Shown: positions 1 through 5,872 of the stretch, piece after piece | Layout: each line of letters begins with the position of its first letter | Numbering within the stretch: the stretch's first letter is position 1 | Source of the DNA: CAZAFM01 sp964484395 | Lineage (GTDB): Bacteria > Campylobacterota > Campylobacteria > Campylobacterales > CAZAFM01 | Length of the DNA stretch: 6,077 nucleotides | NCBI GenBank assembly: GCA_964484395.1 | Contig: CAZAFM010000107.1 | Span: 1-6,077 of the forward strand | Direction of reading: 5' to 3' | The notes under the pieces: generated by a model | The model's database searches: none | Told to the model about the DNA's origin: nothing | Seen by the model: the letters and a program-made list of their open reading frames with translations, nothing else | Translations under genes and position numbers: made by a program

Positions 1-93
1 TAAATCTATGTTTTTGGTAGATGATTGACTTTTGTACTCAATATCTCTACTGTGCCAATCGTAGGGTTGTGTTGGCTTTGATGGTAAACTCAT
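1..93 (-). CDS. Possible start of a downstream gene, cut by the window edge (31 codons visible)
   Basis: An ATG at 93-91 opens a frame that stays open for 31 codons to the window edge. The product begins MSLPSKPTQPYDWHSRD and is hydrophilic; I do not recognise a family. It overlaps the last 47 bases of the decarboxylase-like gene in another frame. An in-frame TAG lies directly before this ATG, and I see no other start codon after it, so the start is forced. A strong GGAGG exists upstream (111-115), but 17 bases away, which is too far for a good ribosome site. In favour: the neighbouring genes on this strand are all packed in the same way, and the composition looks protein-like. Against: 31 open codons can occur by chance. 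The sequence to the left of the window would settle it. Confidence 0.45.
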   Translation of the reverse strand, partial: MSLPSKPTQPYDWHSRDIEYKSQSSTKNIDL

Positions 94-754
94 CTATATG
101 TCCAGCTTGCCCTCCTGAGCTAAACACTCCATGTGCATGGTAGTTTTCGCCAGGATGTGTAAAAACTCCATCACTATTTTTTGAGTACACTCCATATATT
201 ATACCACTCTCACTCTTCTTAGACACAAAAAGCTTTTTCATCAATTTTCCTCTTTTATCATCACTATGTATTTTGTGATTTTTCCCATCAATTATATGCC
301 ATAGTATATTGCTAAATTCACCATCTAGTACAAATAAAAATGGTTTTTCTATATCAATACCAGATTTTTTTGCCATCTCTTCAAGCTCACCAAATAAATA
401 GAAGTCCACATCACTCATGTCATGTTCTATCTCTATTTTCGTTGAAAATTTCTCTGGTTTTATAGTAGCTAGTAGCATGGCTTTAGTTGATTTAGGGATG
501 GTTGAATAAGTCTTATCTACCCCTTTATCTCCATAGCTTAAATATACATTTCCATCAAATATAGTTATCTCACCTTTTGCATTAGACATCGCGCCTAGTG
601 CATATACTCCTTTTTGTTCAAGTTTTAGCGTCGAAATATCGACAACTCCACTTAAATCTCTTGTCTTTATCATTTTACTAAAGTTTCCATAGTGCTTAAA
701 CTCAGCAAAAAGTAGCGAACTCATAAATAGAGTCAAAAAAGCAATAACCTTCAT
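47..754 (-). CDS. Exported alpha-acetolactate decarboxylase-like protein, probably not a standard decarboxylase
   Basis: The 235-aa product starts with a clear signal peptide (Lys2, hydrophobic 3-16, likely cleavage after Ala17), so it should act outside the cytoplasm. The mature part resembles alpha-acetolactate decarboxylase (BudA/AldC, the zinc enzyme making acetoin from acetolactate): an FxHYGNF-like opening at 19-25, GEITIFDG at 61-68 with the candidate ligand Glu62, and an exact HxHx10H zinc motif at His206, His208 and His219 followed by a DEF near the end. Two things are odd. The position of the family's catalytic arginine (after DGxF, around 149-155) seems to be Trp-His. The protein also stops about 16 residues after the last His, so the C-terminal region that supplies a Glu ligand in the family is absent. 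It may be a metal-binding relative with another role. It lies 9 bases after the permease gene and is probably co-transcribed. The alignment is from memory. Confidence 0.72.
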   Translation of the reverse strand: MKVIAFLTLFMSSLLFAEFKHYGNFSKMIKTRDLSGVVDISTLKLEQKGVYALGAMSNAKGEITIFDGNVYLSYGDKGVDKTYSTIPKSTKAMLLATIKPEKFSTKIEIEHDMSDVDFYLFGELEEMAKKSGIDIEKPFLFVLDGEFSNILWHIIDGKNHKIHSDDKRGKLMKKLFVSKKSESGIIYGVYSKNSDGVFTHPGENYHAHGVFSSGGQAGHIDEFTIKANTTLRLAQ

Positions 755-760
755 ACTGTA

Positions 761-766
761 CTCCTA
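761..766 (-). promoter_or_regulatory. Ribosome binding site for the decarboxylase-like gene
   Basis: TAGGAG on the minus strand, 6 bases before the ATG at 754-752. Its first three bases are the stop codon of the permease gene, which places initiation of this gene at the end of permease translation and supports translational coupling and the chosen start. Confidence 0.7.
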
Positions 767-2395
767 AAACATTGTATAATCAAGCTTGATACTATCAATT
801 TTCTCCAAATCTTTATCAAAGACCTCTGCATAATACCTAGTGCCATCATCATACCTAATAGTATAGTGTAGTGGGTCTGAAAGTAGTTTTAGTTTCATTG
901 TTTTATAATCAAAGTTTTTTAGAGGTATTTTAACAAACTCAAAATTTTCAAACCCAAGAAGATAGAAGTCACCTCTTTTATCTATTGCATAACCGGCAAA
1001 AACCTTCTGCCTATTTTCAGATATTCTGAGGTATACTATGTCACTGTTTTTTGGTGTTTTTATATTTTTTACATATATTTTGTTATCACCCCGTCTTATG
1101 TTGTAGAGTTTATCACTACTGTCTTTTATGATAAACCCAAGATCAAAAGGCTTCATATTACTCATTTTTCCCCATACATTTTTTATCGGCATCGATACTT
1201 TTGCCTCTTTTAGTTTTTTATTTAATCTCTGTGTTAATGCTTTATCAATCCCTTTATCAAAGTGGTATACAGCAACACTATTATCTAGAAAAGAGATAGC
1301 CTCTTCTGGAAACTTTATTACACCTTGAGTTGAGATTGGGTTTAGAAGTGGATATAGGTTTAGCTCATCTTGTTTTAGATAGGAGGGCTTGTAGGTTAGG
1401 CTTAGTCTTGAGTTTTTGATACGCTCTCTATCAAAGCTAGCTCCATCTACTATAATTGGTAATCTGTTCTGTATGCTCAGGTTACTCCAAAACACAAATG
1501 GCAGATACTCTTCATACTCTTTTTGTGTAGGGATAGAGATGCTTTTTGTACCATACTCAAAGTTGTGATCTCCTAAGTTTTTTTGATAGACAAAATCTTT
1601 TAAAGTAGGTGAGTAAAATATATAGTAGCCCTCAAACTCCTTTGAATATTCATCTTTATAGCGATCAAACCCAGCAAATCCTAGAAAAACCAAACCAAGT
1701 CCAACTCCAGTGATAAATACACTGTTCTTTAAGTAGCTCTGTTTTATGCTATAGAAACTATCAAGAACAACAAAAGGCATTAGTAGTAATATATAAACCC
1801 ATACTAAATCAGAAAGTACAAAGTGATCTTTGTAAAAAATAGCAACAACTACCCCAAGTACAAAGAGTTTAATAAGAGCTTTTATCTTTATCTGCTCTAG
1901 TATGGTTGCACTAATTCCAAGATATATTATGATGCTTCCTATGGTAAAAAACAGCATATCTTTTGCACTCTCAAGTACAACTACTTCAGGATATAAAGAG
2001 GATATGATTGATAGAAAAATTAGTGAAAAAAAGAGTAAAAAAGTGACAATAAAAAGTAATCCTACTAGTAAATGAATAAATATGGATTTATACAGTGGTA
2101 AGGGTAGGTGGGCTATGATTTTTACTCTTTTGTTTATCCGTTCAGGCAAAAACTGTGCTAAAGCTATTAGGGCACCAAAAGCAATAAAATATGGAATAAA
2201 AAACTCATAAGGCTTATATCCTAGATGAGCAAACCTATACCAAGCAACAGACTCAGGCTCTACTGAAGTGACAGTAAACCTTAAGTCATAAGCAAAATAG
2301 GCAAGCAAGCACACCCCTACAACTACTGCACTGAAAAAAACATATTTGAGTTTTATCCACTCTTTTTTAATGATTGAAAACTCTAGTTGCCCCAT
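764..2395 (-). CDS. ABC transporter permease with large extracytoplasmic C-terminal domain
   Basis: A 543-aa membrane protein, the likely partner of the ABC ATPase directly upstream, with which it shares one base (TAATG at 2397-2393). I see about seven hydrophobic helices: 19-38, 65-83, 105-134, 147-167, 172-188, 195-213 and 225-242. Positive loops at 84-94 and 168-176 fit an inside N-terminus, which puts residues 245-543 outside the cytoplasm. That domain is rich in aromatic and beta-strand-like stretches (for example 421-445 and 468-490) and has no motif I can assign to a substrate. The layout of an ABC-2-like membrane half plus a C-terminal soluble domain resembles what I recall of DUF4857 proteins found beside ABC ATPases; this assignment is tentative. 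Whether it exports, imports or acts as a mechanical membrane device cannot be told. The start is fixed by the TAATG junction, although the ribosome site (TAGGTA) is weak, so coupling to the upstream gene is likely. Confidence 0.82.
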   Translation of the reverse strand: MGQLEFSIIKKEWIKLKYVFFSAVVVGVCLLAYFAYDLRFTVTSVEPESVAWYRFAHLGYKPYEFFIPYFIAFGALIALAQFLPERINKRVKIIAHLPLPLYKSIFIHLLVGLLFIVTFLLFFSLIFLSIISSLYPEVVVLESAKDMLFFTIGSIIIYLGISATILEQIKIKALIKLFVLGVVVAIFYKDHFVLSDLVWVYILLLMPFVVLDSFYSIKQSYLKNSVFITGVGLGLVFLGFAGFDRYKDEYSKEFEGYYIFYSPTLKDFVYQKNLGDHNFEYGTKSISIPTQKEYEEYLPFVFWSNLSIQNRLPIIVDGASFDRERIKNSRLSLTYKPSYLKQDELNLYPLLNPISTQGVIKFPEEAISFLDNSVAVYHFDKGIDKALTQRLNKKLKEAKVSMPIKNVWGKMSNMKPFDLGFIIKDSSDKLYNIRRGDNKIYVKNIKTPKNSDIVYLRISENRQKVFAGYAIDKRGDFYLLGFENFEFVKIPLKNFDYKTMKLKLLSDPLHYTIRYDDGTRYYAEVFDKDLEKIDSIKLDYTMF

Positions 2396-3228
2396 TAGTA
2401 TTTACCTACATAGCCCAAAAATTTATCTTCAAAACTACAACTAAGCTCTTTAAAACCGTCCATCTTCTCAAATGTATAGATGAGTATTTTATCCTTGTGA
2501 GGCTCTAGTCTATGATAATTAATCTCATCAAGGTTTTGCTCCTTAACACACTCATAACATCTAAAGCTCTCTATAAAGCGCTCAAGACTATCTTGATATA
2601 CATACCCGCCTTTTTGTACTATCGCAATATCATCTATTAGCCCCTCAAGGTCACTCATAATGTGTGAAGTGATAAGAACTGTTTTATCAACCCCTTGAAC
2701 ATACTCTTTTAGATACTCAATGAAAAGCTTCCTATATCCAGCATCTAGCCCCATAGAGTAGTCATCAAGAATCAAAATCTCCGCATCTTGAGCAAATATA
2801 GCTCCTAAGACTACTTGAGATTTTTGTCCAAAAGAAAGTGTAGAGATTTTTTGTTTGTAGTCTAGCTTCATAAGATCTACTAGCTCATAAAAAATATGAC
2901 TTTTCCACTTTGGGTAGAATGGCTTCAAAAACTCCTCATACTCTCTTATACTCATAAAGTCATAAGCGACAAATCCCTCATGGAGTAGGGCGATTTTTTG
3001 TTTGAGGGTAGAAGAGAGACTATGTGAAGGTTCACCCTCTATTAGACACTCTCCATTTTTTGGCTTTAAATAACCCATTAGGATGTTTATAAGTGTTGAT
3101 TTTCCTACACCATTTTTTCCAAGTATGCCATAGAAGCTACCCTTTTTTATGCTCAAATTTAGTCCATCATATATTTTTTTATCTCCATAGAAGTGTGTTA
3201 GGTTTTTTACCTCAATCACACTACTCAT
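2395..3228 (-). CDS. ABC transporter ATP-binding protein
   Basis: A 277-aa cytoplasmic nucleotide-binding subunit. Visible motifs are Walker A GKNGVGKST (37-45), signature LSFGQ (131-135, in place of LSGGQ), Walker B ILILD (151-155), D-loop GLD (160-162) and switch His189 in TSH. The residue after the Walker B Asp is Asp156, not the usual catalytic Glu (LDDYSMGLD). I recall this DDYS-GLD form in a subgroup of ABC-2-type ATPases, so it is probably a subgroup trait and not damage, but hydrolysis may be slow. The Q-loop position carries His-Glu (83-84). Residues from about 220 form a C-terminal extension with Cys224, Cys227 and Cys264. The ATG follows the stop of the 41-aa Cys-rich gene directly (TAGATG), and the stop overlaps the permease start by one base, so the three genes are very probably translated together. 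The substrate is unknown. Confidence 0.92.
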   Translation of the reverse strand: MSSVIEVKNLTHFYGDKKIYDGLNLSIKKGSFYGILGKNGVGKSTLINILMGYLKPKNGECLIEGEPSHSLSSTLKQKIALLHEGFVAYDFMSIREYEEFLKPFYPKWKSHIFYELVDLMKLDYKQKISTLSFGQKSQVVLGAIFAQDAEILILDDYSMGLDAGYRKLFIEYLKEYVQGVDKTVLITSHIMSDLEGLIDDIAIVQKGGYVYQDSLERFIESFRCYECVKEQNLDEINYHRLEPHKDKILIYTFEKMDGFKELSCSFEDKFLGYVGKY

Positions 3229-3354
3229 CTATTTTTTACCACCATCACAACAGTCACTATCACCACACCCACAGCCACTACTGGGCTTTAGTTTTTTATA
3301 GATATAGTAGGCTGATACTATAAAAACAACAGCTAAAAAAATATTTTCAAACAT
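3229..3354 (-). CDS. 41-aa Cys-rich single-helix membrane protein (FeoB-associated type)
   Basis: This short gene encodes 41 residues: one membrane helix (about 5-19, LAVVFIVSAYYIY), a basic stop-transfer stretch KKLK (20-23), then a Cys/Gly tail GCGCGDSDCCDGGKK with four cysteines (28, 30, 35, 36). The architecture is that of the FeoB-associated Cys-rich membrane protein family, small proteins often next to the ferrous iron importer FeoB. The Cys tail, predicted cytoplasmic-side by the positive-inside rule, could bind iron or another soft metal; this is inference. The start is well supported: AAAGGAG lies 9 bases upstream, the gene overlaps the P-type ATPase end by 8 bases (ATGTTTGA), and its TAG abuts the ATG of the ABC ATPase. 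No feoB is present in the window, so its partner here may be the P-type ATPase or the ABC transporter. Confidence 0.85.
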   Translation of the reverse strand: MFENIFLAVVFIVSAYYIYKKLKPSSGCGCGDSDCCDGGKK

Positions 3355-5416
3355 CTTGTTTTGCTCCTTTTAGTGCATTTAGAAGTATGCCTATTGTGGC
3401 ACTATTGTGAGCTATAGATGTGATAGATGCTCCAAATGCACCAAGACTAGCTAGTAGCAGGATGGTACTATTTACTCCTAGAGTGAGGTTGTAGTTTAGC
3501 TTGATAAGCTTGATAGTCTCATCAGCTAGTTTTTTTAGACCCACTACTATCTCTATATCATCTTCAAGAAGTGATATATCAGCAGTTATCCTAGCAATAT
3601 CCGCTCCTTTTGCCATAGCAATTCCTACAAATGAAGATGCAATAGAGGGAGCATCGTTAATTCCATCACCTATAAATGCTATTTTGTATCCCTCATCACT
3701 ATACTGTTTTACAATTTTGGCTTTCTCCTCTGGAAGAAGCTGAGCATAAAACTCATCAAGTCCAAGCTCATCTGCTACCTCTTTGGCTTTTTGTTCATGA
3801 TCACCTGTTAGCATTATGCACTTTTTAATTCCACTATCTTTTAGGTTTTTAACTAGGGTATAGCTACTCTCTCTTATCTGGTCATTTAGAGCGATAATCC
3901 CAAGTAGCTTTCCATCATATCCAATATATAGAAGACTTTTACCCTCTTTTGTAAGCTTGTCAATCTCTTTTTTAGCTCTACTAAAATCTATCTTCTCATC
4001 ATCTTCTAAAAAGTGCCTACTTCCTATGACTACCTTTTTGTTATTAACCTCAGCCTCAACTCCATGAGCTACAATAAACTCCACTTCACTATGGTGAAAG
4101 TGTGTACATTTCTCACACGATCTTGCAGCTTCAACGACAGCTTTTGCCACAGGGTGAAAATAGTGTTCCTCAATAGAGGCTGCCAGGCTTAGGATTCTAT
4201 CACTACGCCAAGAGCTATCAAGAGATATAACCTCGCTTATCTCCAAATCTCCACTTGTCAAAGTCCCTGTTTTATCAAAAATAACCATATCACACTCACT
4301 AAGCCTCTCAAGTGCATTTCCACTTTTTATTAATGCACCTTTAAGCCCCGCTTTGTACATACTAGACCTAAAGGCTACTGGAGTTGCTAGCTTGAGTGCG
4401 CATGAGTAGTCTGCTTGAAATACTGAGGCTACACGGTTTATATCACGACTTAGCATATAACTAAGAGAGCTAACTCCAAGTGTAACTGGAACTAACGAAT
4501 CTGCAAGCTTTCTTGCTTCACTCTCTTTTTGGCTTTTTTCTTCAAGGGAGTTTTCTACATAATTAGCGATTGTAGCTATGGCAGTCTCTTCACCAATTCG
4601 CTCAGCAATAACTTTTATCTTCCCTTCACTGACAAGTGTACCTGAGGTTACTCTATCACCAGCTTTCTTGTGAACTGGCGTACTCTCACCACTCATAGAT
4701 ACTTCATTTAACAAAGCCTCACCCTCTACTATAATCCCATCAACTCCTATACTATCTCCTACTGAGATTGATATAACATCACCTTGTTTGAGTTCGTTAT
4801 ACTCAATCTCGATTTCACAACCATCTTTAACCAACCAGACCTTGTCTATTTTGGGAACAAGGAGAGATTTTAGCATTGATGTACTTTTTTGCTCTATCCT
4901 CCCTTCTATATACTCACCAAGCTCTAGCATAAAGTTTGTAGTATTAGCAGTAAAATAGTCACCTCTATATAGAGATATGGATATAGCAAGCGCATCTAGC
5001 ACTTCCGCGTTTAAACCTTTTTTACCAAGTGCCTCCATACCCTTTTTTAGTGAAGGAAGTGATGCAAGAAGTGTTATTATAAATTTAAAATCACGATTTA
5101 AAAATGGAAGAAGTCCAAAAGCCATAGTGGCACGACTTAGCTCTTTTAGGCTTGTAGGCTCTATATTCTTAGATGGTGTATCACCCTGTTTTAGAGCAAA
5201 AAGCATACTTTTAATCTCATCAATACTAACTTTACTATCATCAAAATAGATAGTTATTGATTTTGCAGTTTTGTTGATTTTGGTATTTTTGATGCTTTTT
5301 TTGCTATTCATATAGGATATGACACTATGGCTTTTAAACTCCAAAGAAGGGCGATATTTAAATCTAACCCTTCCTTTTAAAGTATGAACTACACTAAGGT
5401 CTGAAAAAATCTGCAT
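3347..5416 (-). CDS. P1B-type metal-transporting ATPase, P1B-6 / FezB-like
   Basis: A 689-aa cation pump. Core P-type motifs are all present: SGES (242-245) in the actuator domain, phosphorylation site DKTGT (Asp381), His421-Pro422 marking the P1B class, TGD (537-539) and GDGIND (583-588). Helices lie at about 95-122, 136-169, 304-347 and 641-680. The membrane metal motif is Ser-Cys-Ala within DYSCALKLATP (336-346) in place of CPC, and the last helix carries HNSAT (670-674). The N-terminus has no CxxC; it has an HMA_2-like fold pattern with an Arg-rich strand GRVRFKYRP (15-23). These traits match my recollection of group P1B-6, which includes FezB, the ATPase required for ferrosome formation, so iron is the leading substrate. 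A Cys/His patch (Cys434, Cys437, His439, His441, His442) sits in the nucleotide-binding domain. The ATG directly follows the stop of the 113-aa gene. General P1B assignment is near certain; the FezB-like role is less so. Confidence 0.93.
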   Translation of the reverse strand: MQIFSDLSVVHTLKGRVRFKYRPSLEFKSHSVISYMNSKKSIKNTKINKTAKSITIYFDDSKVSIDEIKSMLFALKQGDTPSKNIEPTSLKELSRATMAFGLLPFLNRDFKFIITLLASLPSLKKGMEALGKKGLNAEVLDALAISISLYRGDYFTANTTNFMLELGEYIEGRIEQKSTSMLKSLLVPKIDKVWLVKDGCEIEIEYNELKQGDVISISVGDSIGVDGIIVEGEALLNEVSMSGESTPVHKKAGDRVTSGTLVSEGKIKVIAERIGEETAIATIANYVENSLEEKSQKESEARKLADSLVPVTLGVSSLSYMLSRDINRVASVFQADYSCALKLATPVAFRSSMYKAGLKGALIKSGNALERLSECDMVIFDKTGTLTSGDLEISEVISLDSSWRSDRILSLAASIEEHYFHPVAKAVVEAARSCEKCTHFHHSEVEFIVAHGVEAEVNNKKVVIGSRHFLEDDEKIDFSRAKKEIDKLTKEGKSLLYIGYDGKLLGIIALNDQIRESSYTLVKNLKDSGIKKCIMLTGDHEQKAKEVADELGLDEFYAQLLPEEKAKIVKQYSDEGYKIAFIGDGINDAPSIASSFVGIAMAKGADIARITADISLLEDDIEIVVGLKKLADETIKLIKLNYNLTLGVNSTILLLASLGAFGASITSIAHNSATIGILLNALKGAKQDV
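3364..3370 (-). promoter_or_regulatory. Ribosome binding site inside the ATPase gene, for the 41-aa gene
   Basis: AAAGGAG on the minus strand, 9 bases before the ATG at 3354-3352. It lies within the last codons of the ATPase gene. It supports the short Cys-rich gene as a real, translationally coupled gene. Confidence 0.75.
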
Positions 5417-5758
5417 CTAAGCCTCTTTGCTCTCAAACTCAGCCTTTGCATCCATAAATCTCTCTTTGATTTCAGCCATACCGCCTGCTACTCCCTCATA
5501 TAGACCTAAAGCGCCTTTTGCAATAGCTTTCTGAGCATTTTCATTAGTTAGTAGATATGTGGCTAGTGCGCCAATAGCAGCTCCTCTTATAAACCTCTCT
5601 GTTGGAGATTTGCCAAGTATAGTATCTACTAATGTGTTGTGATTTCTGTTGATATATGGGTTACCTAGTGAGGGCATGTTGTTTGGGTTTTGATGATAGC
5701 CAAACTCTTGTTGATGTCCCATATTTTGATTTTGTTGATTGTTTTGATTTTGTTGCAT
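5417..5758 (-). CDS. Small protein with Gln/Asn-rich N-terminus and Gly/Ala-rich helical C-terminus
   Basis: The 113-aa product has two parts. Residues 2-12 are all Gln or Asn, and about half of residues 2-41 are, with His, Pro and Gly making up much of the rest: a low-complexity, prion-like, probably disordered head. From about 56 there is a hydrophobic, small-residue helix RGAAIGALATYLL (58-70), a second stretch AIAKGALGLYEGVAGGMAEI (78-97), and a charged amphipathic end (98-113). The tail recalls YtxH/glycine-zipper-type membrane-associated proteins. I do not recognise a named family. It starts directly after the stop of the 37-aa gene (TAAATG) with AAGGAG 6 bases upstream, and its TAG abuts the ATPase start. 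By position and type it could be an accessory or scaffold protein for the ATPase, like the small membrane proteins of ferrosome gene clusters; that is inference. Confidence 0.88.
   Translation of the reverse strand: MQQNQNNQQNQNMGHQQEFGYHQNPNNMPSLGNPYINRNHNTLVDTILGKSPTERFIRGAAIGALATYLLTNENAQKAIAKGALGLYEGVAGGMAEIKERFMDAKAEFESKEA
5724..5755. repeat. Short direct repeat encoding the Gln/Asn tract
   Basis: The 14-base unit TTTTGATTTTGTTG occurs at 5724-5737 and again exactly at 5742-5755, a period of 18 bases. It lies inside the start of the 113-aa gene and encodes the repeated Gln/Asn residues. A period divisible by three allows slippage to change tract length by six residues without breaking the frame. 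Confidence 0.9.
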
Positions 5759-5872
5759 TTAACACTCCTTATGTTGGTTATTCTTTTCTGCTTTTTTCTT
5801 TCTTTTTTGTCCCCACCTAAAACCGTTACCTCTTTTTTCGCTACTCTTTGTACTACTTTTTTCACATGACAT
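5759..5872 (-). CDS. 37-aa lysine-rich mini-protein
   Basis: This short frame fits exactly between its neighbours: its ATG shares a base with the stop of the 62-aa gene (TAATG, 5874-5870), and its TAA is followed at once by the ATG of the 113-aa gene. A good ribosome site, GAGGAG at 5881-5886, lies 8 bases before the ATG. The product begins MSCEKSSTKSSEKRGNGF and ends KEC: strongly basic, hydrophilic, no membrane segment, Cys at positions 3 and 37, Trp20, and a basic run QKRKKK (22-27). I know no family for it. The exact fit at both ends plus the ribosome site make it more likely than the overlapping GTG-started frame in the same stretch, which runs about 90 bases into the 113-aa gene. It could bind nucleic acid, phosphate or acidic membrane surfaces, but nothing in the sequence decides this. 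Confidence 0.68.
   Translation of the reverse strand: MSCEKSSTKSSEKRGNGFRWGQKRKKKAEKNNQHKEC
5765..5770 (-). promoter_or_regulatory. Ribosome binding site for the 113-aa gene
   Basis: AAGGAG on the minus strand, 6 bases before the ATG at 5758-5756. It lies within the last codons of the 37-aa gene and fixes the start of the Gln/Asn-rich protein. Confidence 0.75.

Noticed and set aside
1..60. Frameshift that would restore the missing C-terminus of the decarboxylase-like protein
   Set aside because: The alternative frames read GTVEILSTKV then stop, or the separate MSLPSK frame; neither resembles the family's C-terminal region as I recall it, so the short end appears genuine.
1128..1328. 66-codon plus-strand frame
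   Set aside because: Lies wholly inside the permease gene on the opposite strand; its sequence mirrors the permease codons.
3093..3323. 76-codon plus-strand frame rich in His and Tyr
   Set aside because: It is antisense to the ABC ATPase start and the Cys-rich gene; the His richness comes from the complement of Gly/Cys/Asp codons.
3501..3743. 80-codon plus-strand frame
   Set aside because: Antisense to the conserved GDGIND region of the P-type ATPase.
4977..5249. 90-codon plus-strand frame
   Set aside because: Antisense to the N-terminal membrane region of the ATPase, with Ser/Leu-rich shadow composition and no good ribosome site noticed.
5201..5416. Classical heavy-metal-associated domain with CxxC at the ATPase N-terminus
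   Set aside because: Residues 1-72 contain no cysteine at all, so only an HMA_2-like fold without a Cys metal site can be proposed.
5665..5865. 66-codon minus-strand frame starting with GTG
   Set aside because: It overlaps both the 37-aa gene and the first 94 bases of the 113-aa gene, uses a weaker start, and lacks the exact junctions and ribosome site spacing of the 37-aa frame.
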